From: Brachycybe producta
Taxonomy: Eukaryota > Arthropoda > Diplopoda > Playtdesmida > Andrognathidae
Assembly (NCBI GenBank): GCA_036925085.1
Contig: JAUPFP010000066.1
Coordinates: 124,001 to 188,000 of the forward strand
Direction of reading: 5' to 3'
DNA length: 64,000 bases
In this document: positions 10,867 to 21,807 of the stretch, piece after piece
Position numbering within the stretch: the first letter of the stretch is position 1
How the letters are laid out: each line of letters starts with the position of its first letter
Notes under the pieces: model-generated
Database searches by the model: none
The model's input: only the letters and a program-made list of their open reading frames with translations
What the model was told of the DNA's origin: nothing
Program-made: the position numbers and the translations under genes

Positions 10867-11074
10867 TAGGCTTGCCACCTGTGGAGGACAGTCCTCCATT
10901 CGGAAGAACTGTCCTCCGGCCAGGACCATCCTCCACGACCGTATTTAAAAGTTTTTATACAATTTATTGTGTGGAGGACATGTTTTGCCTTCGTAGAAGA
11001 CCGTCCTGGTCGGAGGACATTTCCTCCGAATGGAGTACTGTCCTCTCTACAAAGGAGGAAAGGTGGCAAGCCTA
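10867..11074. mobile_element. hAT-type MITE (TAGGCTTGCC family), copy 1
   Basis: The ends TAGGCTTGCCACCT and AGGTGGCAAGCCTA are perfect inverted repeats. The flanks carry a perfect 8-bp duplication ATCACGAA (10859-10866, 11075-11082). The interior is built from repeated and inverted gtcctcc/ggaggac boxes. 208 bp, no transposase. A second copy is at 33285-33477. Confidence 0.93.
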
Positions 11075-11082
11075 ATCACGAA

Positions 11083-11487
11083 GCAGTTGCAGGCCTATAC
11101 TCCCGATAGGAGTTTTCAAATGTAACCAGTGTGTGTATGTGTCAGTTTATCAGTTAATCTTTTTTTGTTGTATTATTTAGTATGCATATTATTCATTTGA
11201 TGTGTGTGTGTGTGTGTGTGTTTGTGAATCCCTAAGGAATATTCCTGAGAAATTGACAGGCAAACGTTTTGGATGTCAACGCAATTCACACGTACAAACA
11301 CATTGTAGAAAATTCCCCCCTCACACAAAAAAAAAATCAATTTAAGAAACATATGGCACGCAAATATTTAATTTGAATTCGTTGCATATATAACACACAG
11401 GACAAATGTATTGCATTTATTACTGTAGGTGGCATGTTAGATTTGCATTCAATTTGTAATGTAACATGCGCAACTTTTATAGTTAAA
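11083..11487. other. Non-coding interval with (GT)n
   Basis: A GT microsatellite at about 11199-11222. Otherwise AT-rich. No gene seen. Confidence 0.55.
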
Positions 11488-11515
11488 TTAGAAGCAATGC
11501 CCCGTCATAAGACGG
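11488..11515 (-). mobile_element. Possible 3' end of a second Helitron-like family
   Basis: Reading the minus strand, the hairpin ccccgtcttatgacgggg is followed by cattgcttCTAA and then T. This matches the 3' layout of Helitrons (hairpin, short spacer, CTRR, T in the target). It resembles but is not identical to the CTAG family in this window. The 5' end was not found. Confidence 0.4.
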
Positions 11516-11835
11516 GGATTTTGGAATAGGGGATGTTGCCCGTCCTAGGACGTTAAATAAATATATGTTTCTATATTATATAACAGATGTATATACCAGT
11601 ATCTAGTGGTAAAAGGTTATAATAGTTACTTAACTAGGAGTTACCGCATGCTGCTCTCAAGAAAAAGGTGACACTTAAAAATTTCGAACACGAAAAATTG
11701 AGAGGAATGTGTCATTCAAGTTCTTCACTGAATTTACACACGTTTTGGTATATTTTAGTTATTGAAATAAAATTTAAGAAGAGTTAACTAATCAACAACT
11801 TAAGTTCAACAAAACACGTGCTCACCAATGTCTAA

Positions 11836-12135
11836 TACCTAGTACATACCTGATGATTTAAATGCATTTAAATAATAAACGTGTTCTACAGAGCCCTGTG
11901 AAGGGCAAATAAACAATATGTCGAATTCAATTTATTCAGTTAATAATCTCAACATATTTAGTTAATACTTAAATATGAAATATATAAACTATTGACAAAA
12001 TATTGATTTAGTATTTCATTTTAAAATATTAATAATAAAGTCAGTTTTTTTTTATTCATGTCTTTAACTGGATCCCATATAATTCACCTAAACACATTTA
12101 ATTTGAATTCATTTAACTCATGTGTGTACAAGGTA
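11836..12135. mobile_element. MITE family B, copy 1
   Basis: The left end TACCTAGTACATACCTGATG and the right end (reverse complement TACCTTGTACACACATGAG) are inverted. The interior includes tttaaatgcatttaaataat, the gttctacagagccctgtgaa block and a ccttaactgga-like block. It is 300 bp. The target duplication is not conserved in this copy, but TAA is in copy 3 (45038). Confidence 0.8.
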
Positions 12136-12183
12136 TTTATACTAAAACAATTACTCAGTCTCAGTAAATCAGAGAACCTAAAA

Positions 12184-12300
12184 GGGAGAGTGGCCAACTA
12201 GTAACTTGCAGCCATGTTTAATCCAAGATTGTATAATAAATTAATAATACAGTCTTGGATTAAACATGGTGGCAATTTGCTAGTTGCATATCACTCTTCC
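12184..12300. repeat. Palindromic MITE-like hairpin
   Basis: The arm gggagagtggccaactagta ... ccatgtttaatccaagat... and its inverse (ending atcactcttcc) are each about 50 bp around a short AT centre. No clear target duplication was read. Confidence 0.7.
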
Positions 12301-12537
12301 AGCCGAGGTGTGATATGTGTTGCTATCTTTTATCAATAACAGAAACTTATGATGTGTAACATTGTGTTATTTATGTAGTTTGTAAAAAAAGAAAGAAAAA
12401 GGCAAAAGCCCAGATATTTTCTCGTATTTAAAAAAAAATCTGATTGGACCAAAATTTAAGAGTAAAAAAGAGGACATGTCCGGAGAAAAATTATTGGCCT
12501 ATTGCCATTGGTGCCATTGTTACTTAATACCATCTAC

Positions 12538-13181
12538 ACACATGCACAGTTAAATGCATTTAAATATTAAACACGTTCTACAGAGCCCTGCGAAGGGCAA
12601 ACGGACATTATGTCGCATTCAATTTATTCAGTTAATAATCTGAAAATACTGAGTTAATACTTAAATATAATATACTAGTGGGTAACCCGTCATAAATGAC
12701 GGGAGCAAAATTCACAGGCAATTGTGCGCATGCGCGTCGTTTGTTCCTTTCTTACTCCTTTCATTTCAATTTCAGTCACCCCCTCACACATTTTCCCCCC
12801 CTCTACGTTTCTCTCTCTCTCTCTCTCTCCCCCTCTTCTACACTTTCCAACCTTTTCCTCTCTCCAATTTAATATCATGGGGTTCTTGGATGGGGAGTGT
12901 GCAACATATAGTTGACCTTGAGAAAAAAAAAGCAGTTCATTTATTCAAATTTATATAAATTCAATGGTTGTACAGCATTACTTCAGGGACAGAGATATAT
13001 ATATATATATAGATAGATATACACACAGACCTGGGATATTATATATATAAAAAATATTGATTTAGTATTTTAATTTAAAATATTATTAATAAAGTCAATT
13101 TTTATTTGGGTTCATGTCCTTAACTGGATTCCGTATAATTCGCCTAATATGACTTCATTTAGCTCATGTGTGTACAAGGTA
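12538..13181. mobile_element. MITE family B, copy 2 (split by a Helitron)
   Basis: The left end is TACCATCTACACACATGCAC and the right end is the inverse of TACCTTGTACACACATGAG. The flanks are TAA and TTA. Without the 362-bp insertion at 12675-13036 the copy is about 282 bp and collinear with 11836-12135. Confidence 0.8.
12675..13036 (-). mobile_element. Helitron-like non-autonomous element
   Basis: On the minus strand it starts A|TCCCAGGTCTG and ends CCCGTCATTTATGACGGG - ttaccca - CTAG|T. These are the expected TC start, subterminal hairpin and CTRR end, with insertion between A and T and no target duplication. The body includes a CT-rich stretch and gaatttatataaatttg. It interrupts family B copy 2, and the flanking B sequence is continuous across it. 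No Rep/helicase coding. Confidence 0.85.
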
Positions 13182-14162
13182 TTAGGGTATCATTTATGAG
13201 TTGCCTTGAAAGAGTGGCACATAATTGTTCAAAATTAGTGACAAATTTCAATCTGAAGTTGTGTTTTTTCAAATTAACAGTATAGCATTTTTGAGTGTTT
13301 TATTTTTCTTGCAAAAATTTACCTTTTTTATTATTGAATGTTTAAGTACCAGTAATGTTTATTTTGTTTTAGTTGTTGGTTTTGTATCCAAACTATTGCA
13401 ACTTCAGCATCTGCATGTTAAGTCTTATTAAATAGCACTCTTTTGGACTGACTCATCTACATTGTTGATAATACTGATGACGTCATTTGAGATTTGCCAT
13501 TTTTAAAATCCTACCTTTTTTGTTGTTGTTGGAAGTAAAATAAAAGTTAACGTTTGCGGTTCTGCTTCGTAAAATTACAAAGCTTTGAAAGCGCAAGTGC
13601 ACAGTGCACTCTCTCTTTTTTATGGCATGCTCAGCTATAGACAGCTACCAGCAAAACAGAATCATTTTTCTAATGCAGCCATTATTTTGAGGCGTTCGCG
13701 CGAAGCACTTCAATGGCGCTCCTGAGATTCAAAAATGAAAGATTATGGGAGACAGAAAGAGAGAGGGAGGGAGAGAGAGAGAGAGAACTTGAAAAGCTTT
13801 TTGAAGGATTAGTTTGACAATATTCACACTATGGATCTTTCTTTCATGATGATGGTGATGATGAATAATGCTTTTGAACATACATACCAATGTAATTTTT
13901 TTGTATCATCACTTACATGCACCTTTTATATTTGATGAGGCTAGTTTCTTTTGTGCCTCATGTAGTCTCCTATCCAGTGTTCTTTTTTTTTTAGAAAAAA
14001 AAACCTTACCTGTTCTTTGACAAAAATGCAAAACTGTCATTTATTATTTTCCTTTTTGTTTTCAATGTGTGGCGGTATTGTGCTTTCAGTCTGAAAGCAA
14101 TCAATTTTTCTTAGCTCTTTATCTGGTACTTTTCCCCTCCCCCTTACCTTAGTCTAAAGGTA
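13182..14162. other. Non-coding interval
   Basis: No gene seen. It holds GA-rich bases near 13750-13785 and a small palindrome agtgcacagtgcact near 13595. Confidence 0.55.
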
Positions 14163-14724
14163 TGGTTAAAGAGACCCATTACCTCCAGAAATATTTTTTT
14201 TTCAAAATGTTGTCAAGACTTACGCAAAGATTGCCAAAAACGATTTTTAAATTTTAAAATAAGTCATTAAAACCATAAAAAAAAATTTGAAAATGAAGTG
14301 ACTTTTCCTGAGTCACCAAACGACGCCATTTTAAATTTCCAAAAAGGAAAGTCTCCCACCCCCATTTTTGTGGTAAAGGTTGTCACCTCACATTTCCAGA
14401 AATCCTTAATGAAATACATGTATTCTCTATTCGTATTCAACTCAATACAACCTTCGATGTAGAATAATTGAAATATTAAATCCATAGTACTTTGAAATGA
14501 ATGTAATGTGAATTCGAGTAGAGGAGTAGACTTTGTAGGGTTGTGTTGTCAATGTTTGTTGTTTGGTGGCGCATCTATCTGATAAAGTTTATTTATATGA
14601 AGTCAACTGATTTTTTAATTTTTTAAATTATATTAATCACTTTTAAATTTTAAAAATCGTTGAATAATTCTTGACAATATTTTGACAAGAAATTTCTGGA
14701 GGTAATGAGAGGTCTCTTTAACTA
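14163..14724. mobile_element. MITE with about 110-bp inverted ends and TA flanks
   Basis: Left arm TGGTTAAAGAGACC...attacctccagaaat...gttgtcaaga...aacgatttttaaa. Right arm is its imperfect inverse, ending GGTCTCTTTAACTA. TA lies on both sides (14161-14162, 14725-14726), which fits a Tc1/mariner-type target. 562 bp, no transposase. Confidence 0.8.
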
Positions 14725-14726
14725 TA

Positions 14727-15291
14727 ACCTGACACTCGTTTGCTTCTTAAGAATGCAAGTAGATCATTTGTTTCCTCTTCTAGTTTTTAAAACTATTTCG
14801 ATTTCTTCTGAAAACATGATTTCGCGTTCAATTTGCATATTTGGCTACCGTATAAAACGTCTACCTTTGAAACAATGTAAACATTTCGCATGAATTGATA
14901 CATAACTCACATATTATGGTGCGACGTTTTCCTCATTATTGGCGCCATTGGCGGCATTTTATTTACCATGAGGTGTTTATGGCTATTTAGAATTTACTTT
15001 ATGTCAGCAATTAGCATTATGTGTTTTTTATCGTCTTATACTTTTTTCTATGTAAAATTTCAACTTTTAATAAAATTACATTGTTGTTTTTCTTGTTTCA
15101 TTTCAGTTTGAATTATGCTAAAAAAATGTTAACAATTTAAACAAATTGAGAACTTCCAAAAGTTATCTTCCAAAGACTCAAAGGTAAACATTTAGTTGCT
15201 TTTCTATATATATTTTATCTAATTTACTTACAAATTCAAGTTTGTATAATGTATTCTCAAAAAATTGTGCCTGTAGCTATAAGAGCTAGTG
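14727..15291. other. Non-coding interval
   Basis: No gene or recognised repeat. Confidence 0.5.
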
Positions 15292-15500
15292 CAGTGGCTT
15301 CCAAACTTTTTTTCGCTCATGGCACACTCAGTAGCATAGCTGTGACTTGGGTGCGACTCACTGCCACCCCTGCTGCATGAAACATTGTGCCCGCTTTGCA
15401 TCCCCCAAATGCGCCCTCCACAGTAGCGAAGGATGCGGGTCCCCAACTACGCCCCTGGGCACAGTGTTTTTTGTCGCGTCACACCTACTAAAACTCAGTG
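15292..15500. mobile_element. hAT end, interrupted by another hAT MITE
   Basis: CAGTGGCTTCCAAACTTTTT followed by ctcatggcacact is typical of one end of abundant animal hAT elements. The expected continuation (tttttgtcgcgtcacacc) follows only after the insert at 15329-15457. The other end was not identified. Confidence 0.6.
15329..15457. mobile_element. Small hAT MITE nested in a hAT end
   Basis: It begins CAGTAGCATAGCTGTGACTT and ends in the inverse of CAGGGGCGTAGTTGGGG. Flanks GGCACACT (15321-15328) and GGCACAGT (15458-15465) agree at 7 of 8 positions. 129 bp. The duplicated target is part of the outer hAT end, which fixes the order of insertion. Confidence 0.85.
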
Positions 15501-15895
15501 CACACTAGTGTGATACAGCACATCCTTTAGAAACCATTCTAGTTTAGTGTATAAGTCTAATAAGGAAAGTTTAATAAAAGTGATATTCAGAAGAACCACA
15601 AAAAAAACTTAACAAAAAATTAGAATTTGCATCGAGACAAAATAGCGACAAAAAATCGCACCTATTTTATTTTATTTTATTTTATTATTAGTTATGAATT
15701 TATATTTATTAGTTATATATTTTTTTAACATGGAATTTTTTTTTTCAATTTTTGAGTTTTTATTTTTACAGTGCTTGTTAAATTTTTAGTTTTATTACCG
15801 AAATTTACCGGTATTACTAGTTTCGGTAACGCTGCATTACCGAAAAACCGGTAATGCTATAAGGTGGCCGGTAATGGAAACCCTAAAGCCCCGTT
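15500..15895. other. AT-rich interval with accggta repeats
   Basis: A short (ATTTT)n stretch near 15663-15690. A cluster of taccggt/accggta boxes at about 15797-15870 is partly palindromic and may be another transposon end. No gene. Confidence 0.5.
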
Positions 15896-16363
15896 TTCAG
15901 GTTGATAGTTGTCACGATAGTTGCTGTCATGAGAGCAACTATCGCGAGAACTAATCATCGTGAAAACCAAATGATAGTCACTATCGCACTCGCGATAGCA
16001 CTATCACAACTATCTCGTTTGACTAGATAGTTGATAGTAGTGTCGCGATAGTAATAGATGTTGTGTGACCGCTTGTAGGGAAATATCCACTTTGTATAGG
16101 GAAATATCCACTTTGTATAGGGAAATATCCACTTTGTAGAGGGAAATTATCCACTTTGTATAGGGAAATTTGGCTTCTGATGGAGGGAAAGAGGCAACAC
16201 TGTTGTGGACTCAATGATATCTGTGAAGTAGACGTCACACTGTCATTACAGAACTATCACGTTACTTCAAGACGTGTATACAGTTGCTATCGTGAGAGTA
16301 AACTATCACAATTTTCATGACAGCTACTCTCACGATAGAATTATCGCTGTGAAAACGAGGCTT
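15896..16363. mobile_element. MITE with AAGCCCCGTTTTCA ends and inner tandem array
   Basis: The left end AAGCCCCGTTTTCAGGTTGA and right end (reverse complement AAGCCTCGTTTTCACAGCGA) are inverted. The interior holds many gatagt/actatc boxes in both directions. The centre carries a 21-bp tandem array (16075-16169). The target duplication is not clear. 468 bp. Confidence 0.8.
16075..16169. repeat. 21-bp tandem array inside a MITE
   Basis: The unit tagggaaatatccactttgta occurs about 4.5 times with one A insertion in a later unit. Its position at the centre of the MITE parallels the array at 100-645. Confidence 0.92.
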
Positions 16364-16440
16364 CAGTCAAACGTGATTGTGTGATAGTGCCATCACGAAA
16401 GTGCAATAGAAAGCTATCATCGTGAAAACTACTAGCCTTA

Positions 16441-16526
16441 AACAGTGTAACATGCAGGCGAGAGTGTAACATAGTTGTTAGACTTTTGCCTGCATGTTAC
16501 ACGATGTAACACGCAGGCAAAAGTTT
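16441..16526. repeat. Inverted and direct repeats of gtaacatgcaggc
   Basis: The sequence agtgtaacatgcaggcg occurs, then its inverse gcctgcatgttacac, then again gtaacacgcaggcaaaag. This makes a hairpin with a further direct copy. No target duplication read. Confidence 0.65.
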
Positions 16527-16529
16527 AAC

Positions 16530-17590
16530 AACTTAACCTGCTAATTTTCTTTCAAAAAAAAAAACTGCATGAATTTCTGCTGTTTTTTTTTAACAAATCA
16601 GAGTTAAAAATACAAGATAAATGTTCACATTCATAATTTGATAAACTTTTAACTAAATGTTAGAAGATTAACATGAATTTATATACATATTGTCTAGAAA
16701 GTCACGTGCAACAAATTGAAATGCTATTTGCGGCATTTATAGAAAGAAAGGGTTTTTGTTGTTGTTGCCCAAAGTGGGTTGGTGGAAACACTTTTGTTGA
16801 CAGCATTTTTATTCTGATACATTATATAGTATTTAGTTTATACCGTATATACAATAATATAAGCTTCCCTCTCTCTCTCTGATAGAGATGTCAATTGAAG
16901 ATGGTCACCCGCCTCCCGTTAGGTTTGGCTCCATCTTCGCTGTTTTGCTAAGCTTCTTATGTTTAAAAGGGATACTTGTATATAGATCTCTATGTATAGT
17001 GGTTTTTCCTGTTTTAATAATACTTTTTTTGATTTGAAAAGAGTGAAAAGGGGTTTTTAGTATCGAAAGGGGTTTAAAAGCTGTGATTGTTTGGTGTTAT
17101 TTTGAAAGAATTTGTTTTTGAGCTTTGATGCGTGCTTGTATTTATTTTTTTTTTTGGTTGCATTTTTCCGAAGGCAGGCGGGCGGGCTGGCGGACAAAAC
17201 ACAAAAGTGATTTTTGATGCTTAATCTGCTTGCTATTCAGAGAACGTGTTTTTTTTTTCTCCAGCAAATTGCCATTCTAAAATATAAATTTCTAGATAAA
17301 TTTGTTAAATGTATGTCTGTTTGTGCATACAGTATGTTTCAGAACCCATTCATTGCTGCCTATATTTTGTAATGTAACCAAAAGTATAGGAGTGTGGTGT
17401 AGCTAAATCGTTTAAAATGAAACTTCAAGGTGGGCTGTTTGTAAACGGTTTGAAAACTGTTTCCAAACTAAGTTTTGGTTCCACACTTAATTTTTTCTTC
17501 AGAATGTCCGTCAGTGAGGATAGTGCAGTAGCAGCCTGTGCAATCGTTATGGTAATGGCATCAGTAAGAAACAAGGAAGAATCACACAAG
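16530..17590. other. Non-coding interval
   Basis: A gatagagatgtcaa motif at about 16880 resembles one hAT tip type, but no partner was found. No gene seen. Confidence 0.45.
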
Positions 17591-17594
17591 CGTA

Positions 17595-18035
17595 AAAAAT
17601 TGGGTGTAAGACATTTGCCCTATGGACACTTGCCTTAAAGCCATTTGCCCTAAAGGGACATTTGCCCTAAAAGTATTTGCCCCAAAGAGACATTTGCCCT
17701 AAAAGTATTTGCCATAAAGGGACGTTTACCCTAATCAATAGTCTTAAATATCAGTATTTTGGCATTTTTTGCATGCCTACAGCGTGCGGAGCCTACAGAC
17801 TATTTAACATACTCCACCGAAAGACACTAAACCATATGAAAAGAGAGAACAAAAAAGTGGTTTTAGGGCAAATGTCTTTTAGGGCATGTGGTTTTAGGGC
17901 AAATGTCCTTTAGGGCATATGGTTTTAAGGCAAATCTCCCTTTAAGGCAAATGGTTTTAGGGCAAATGGCTTTAGGGCAATTGTCCCTTTAGGGCAAATG
18001 GTTTTAGGGCAAGTGGATTTAGGGCAAATGACTAT
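17595..18035. repeat. Head-to-head arrays of atttgccctaaa / tttagggcaaat
   Basis: From 17600 to 17735 the box catttgccctaaa repeats at irregular 20-30-base spacing. From 17855 to 18030 its inverse ttttagggcaaatg repeats. A spacer of about 120 bp holds no repeat. The arrangement is a large fold-back structure. A 78-codon frame through the spacer is an artefact of the arrangement. Confidence 0.88.
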
Positions 18036-18065
18036 GACATGAGTCTGTAGGTCAAGTTTCTTTAG

Positions 18066-18141
18066 TTCAAATAATAATAATAATCAATATAAATAATAAT
18101 AATAAAAATAATAATAATAAAAATAATAATAATAAAAATAA

Positions 18142-18194
<53 letters not shown>

Positions 18195-18195
18195 T
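18066..18195. repeat. (AAT)n microsatellite
   Basis: AAT/TAA triplets with regularly placed aaaaat interruptions in the first half and a pure run near the end. Confidence 0.95.
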
Positions 18196-18602
18196 TAATA
18201 AAAATGTCTATATCCCAAAAAAATTCCAGAGAATTTCAGTTTGTAAATAGAATTAATTTACCGAAAAGCACTGTAGAGATATTCTGATTTTTTAAATTTC
18301 TAATTCTAATTTCTGTTGGTTTTTATTCGTTTGTGATTCTTTCCATAATCAAGTGACTTTTAGCAAACTGCAAAGTCTAAACGGAAACTACAGTGTACTT
18401 TATAACAAATACAAAAATAATCCAGTATTCCACAAGAAATAAATATGAAGCCAAAGCAGAAAACGCGCACATTATTTCTCTAATCTCTACTAATCAACCG
18501 CACACATTTACCAATTTATCAAACCAAGATGTATATACCACAATTATTTCAGCTATGACACTATAGCCTCCTACCTCTACTAATACTGAGACTCCACCGA
18601 CT
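18196..18602. other. Non-coding interval
   Basis: No gene seen. Confidence 0.5.
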
Positions 18603-18777
18603 CCGACTCCACAGCGCTAGATAGTAACCCAGACATCTAGCCTCTAACTAGCCTTTTTTTTATTAAAAAAAGCGTAATTGCAGTTGCTCTGATGATGATG
18701 CTGATGACAATTGGTAATTGGGCCGCAAATTGAAAAACATTTGCTTGATATTGCATAAAAATCCGAGCCCTACTAAT
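18603..18777. mobile_element. Half of the TAGGGCTCGG palindromic hAT MITE
   Basis: It matches the right half of 53082-53392: agacatctagcctct, gcagttgctct, gatgatg, ttgggcc, caaattgaaaaacattt and ttgcataaaaatccgagccc. The left half is not present. Confidence 0.75.
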
Positions 18778-18879
18778 AATCTATAAGTTTGATGGTCAGA
18801 CAAACAATCAAGAGTTTGGAATAGATGGGCATTTATCGCATGCAATGGATTGCTACCTGTTGGCACAGTTAAAACTTAT

Positions 18880-19045
18880 CTCTCACTCTTTCCCTCTATC
18901 TTTCTCTCTATCTCTCTCCCTCTATCTCTCTCCCTCTATCTTTCTCTCTCTCTCTATCTCCCTCTCCCTCTATCTTTCTCTCTCTATCTCCCTCTCCCTT
19001 TCTATCTTCCTCTCCCTCCTCATCTCGCTCTCACTCTTTCATTGC
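18880..19045. repeat. CT-rich low-complexity tract
   Basis: Irregular (CTCTCTAT/CTCCCT) repeats. Serine/leucine-rich frames across it are artefacts. Confidence 0.93.
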
Positions 19046-20788
19046 TGCCCAACTTGCCCGAACTCTGATCACGGAGTTTCCGACCTTCTCCCTCCTCTTT
19101 TTTTATGAATTAAGATATGCTATGAGCATAAATCTAATTAAACCCTATTATTTGTAAACTTTCATATGTTCGTCGTAATGGGTAACCGGAGGCAGTTTTG
19201 TAGTTAGAGCTCATAATGCCTTATGGGATAGATAGATGCTTATGAGCTGTAATGTGCAATATATGTTATACGATGTAGAAGAGGAGAGAGAAAGAGAGAG
19301 AGAGTACAATAACATTTCTTGTAACTTGAAGAATTAATCAATATTGCATATACTAATTAATGCTGCAGCCCAACTTCCATTATGATCCTCTACCAAAAAT
19401 GTTCTGTTGTTGACATTGAAAGTGTAGCTTCATATACTGTACATTCGCAGAAAGGGACATTGTGGAAATGGTCTTGCGTGTTGGTTCGTAATAAGGTTGG
19501 GAAAAAGCTGCTAGGGATGTGAATGGGGAACTACTACTCTAAACTCTTTTTAACACTCGAGAGACTAGTTTCCATCGAAATTGCATGTGTGCGTGCAATT
19601 TCTATCATCACCAAGACTTGAATTGCTTTTTTTTTTGTTTGTACTTTTGTAGTGGTCATCTTCATATGTAACTGCATTGCATTATATTGCATAAGGCACC
19701 ACAATTCTGGTTTAGGGGCATGGACGCCTGCACATAGGGGCAAGAGGGAGCACTTGCCCCTCCCCTTCTGGAAAATTAATATCTAAGAGAGAGAGAGAGA
19801 GAGAGAGTGAGAGAGTAAGAGCGAGAGCTAAGAAAACTAAAGGCCACCACACATGTTCCAGTAAATCTGTCAGGTATAACTGTGCAGGTCGACTGGAGCA
19901 TGTAGATGATAAAACTGCACTGTTATTTTGACCTGCACATACAATATTACAAAAAAGATGACGTTTAAATGGCGTCACAGCCTGCGCCTTGTGCCACAAT
20001 GCAATGGGGTACTTCATGGTGGTGACTTCATTTTGACGTCATTTTTTCTGAAATGCTGTATATGTGGTGCATTAGCTGCACAAATGTAATGAGAGCATTA
20101 TATAGGTGCGGTGCGCGCGTAACCAGCTTTATGGAAATCTGCGCCCCTTCCCAACCTATGAAAAAATCCTGGATTCACCCACTGATTTCTACTGATATTT
20201 GTTTTTGCTTTTTTCACGCTTGTGAGGACCAGGCTAAAATGCTTGCTGCATCTGTAGGAAGCAACCTACTTCAGAGTTTTCAAATGCATGTTTTGCCTGA
20301 CAACATTTGGTAAACGGTGTACCATTGTTGAACATTCATGTCGACTTTAGTCACGCATAGAAGGGGTTCATTACATTGATGTTTTTCGAGTGGATCTGAA
20401 GTTATTTCAACTTTCGTTTGTTTGATGTAGATTTTTTCACGAAAAAAGCAATATTTTCACTTTTATGTGTTTATACTTCTGATTACTGATAGTAGTATTA
20501 GTATAGGCAGTAGTGGCATGTGCATTACATGTAATGAAAAAGGGGAAAAAGTGTGTCGCGATGGGATGGAAGGAAGGTTAATGATGGCACAGTGTAAATG
20601 TATTGTGGACTGTATGAAATTATATATATCAAATTTAGATTAACGTTTCTTGAAACGTCGAGAAAGGGGGGAGGTGTCACCATTGTTACAATGATGAGTT
20701 TTGGAAAAAGCGAGCGAGAGAGAGAGAGAGATATGGGAGACTAGTAGCTCGAAACGAATTATAACGGAAGTTGAAGAGAACTCTTGTC

Positions 20789-20823
<35 letters not shown>

Positions 20824-21050
20824 GTTCGGGCTGAATGATCATTGATCATAGTTTCTGTCTGCAGTTTGTGTATGTGTGGCAGTCAGTGCGTGTGTGTGTA
20901 TGTGACAACTTGCTGAGGTTTTTGTTGTTGTTGTTTTGTGTATTTGTATATTTGTGACTTGTGTTTGCTGTGACACTGGTAATTTTGTAATGTTTGTAAA
21001 GGTCCTGGTAAATATAATCAAATACAAAGTGATTAGAGAATGCAGGGCCA
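19046..21050. other. Non-coding interval with GA/CT tracts
   Basis: Short GA tracts at about 19283-19303, 19788-19808 and 20714-20731, and a pure CT tract at 20791-20820. No gene seen; the 86- to 101-codon frames lack family features. Confidence 0.55.
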
Positions 21051-21110
21051 GGGGCGTGTTTACGAATAGGCAGACTAGGCAGTTGCCTAGGGTGGCAAAT
21101 ATTGTTTTGT
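21051..21110. mobile_element. hAT tip-like fragment
   Basis: The sequence CAGGGGCGTGTTTACGAATA with gcagttgcctagggtggca resembles a hAT end. No matching right end was found nearby. Confidence 0.35.
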
Positions 21111-21293
21111 AAATGTTTTTTGTTCAATTTTTTGGAATTTTTTTTTCTTGGAAGTTCGTTTTGGATACAATAAAAAATCCTAAAATAATAAACTGCTTAT
21201 ACTGTAACTTGGTACGCAACATAGGCATGGGCAGAAGTACAGATTAGGGGGCGATATAGATTGGGTGGCGAATAGTTGAAGGGGATCTTCTGG

Positions 21294-21709
21294 CAGTGGC
21301 GTAGCTAGAGTTTGTGCCACCTTGGGCAATCTTTGAGTTGGCGGCCTCTTCCTTCACGAAAAACACAACACGATACACATCAGTGGCACAACCAGGATTC
21401 TGGTCTGGGAGGAGCCAAACGATATTATCGATATCCAGTGATTGAAATGGTTTATATAATTTTATATTAATTATGAAATTATTAAATAAACCAGTACCCG
21501 GGCTTAAAAACGTAATGCTGGATTGCAGAATACATTCTGTGAGTGCAGCGAGCAACACAAATTTCATAATTTTTTTTTGGGCCATCTTAAAAGAGTTTTA
21601 TAAAGCTCCTTCTACTATCCCGACAGGAAAAAACTTTTCTTTTCGTTGGTGCCGCCCCCAAAAAAGTGCTGCCCAGGGCGGGCCACTCCTTCCCCTAGCT
21701 ACACTAGTG
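21294..21709. mobile_element. hAT-like element, copy 2, possibly composite
   Basis: The left tip CAGTGGCGTAGCTAGAG and the right tip (reverse complement CACTAGTGTAGCTAGGG) are inverted. Further complementarity includes ggtggcac/gtgccgcc and cccagg boxes. A second CAGTGGCACAACCAGG tip at 21382 starts a segment shared with 4263-4633, so one element may lie in another. Flanks tcttctgg and tctgttag agree only at 5 of 8 positions. Confidence 0.65.
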
Positions 21710-21807
21710 TCTGTTAGTATCTAATAGCGGTAGTCAGGAACCAGTACCCCCATGAGGGGACTCAGGTGGTTGCTGCCTAAGGGTGGCAAAATGGTAAATC
21801 CAGTGTG

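Noticed and set aside
21244-21585. 113-codon minus-strand frame
   Set aside because: It lies within the hAT-like element at 21294-21709 and shows no transposase motif.
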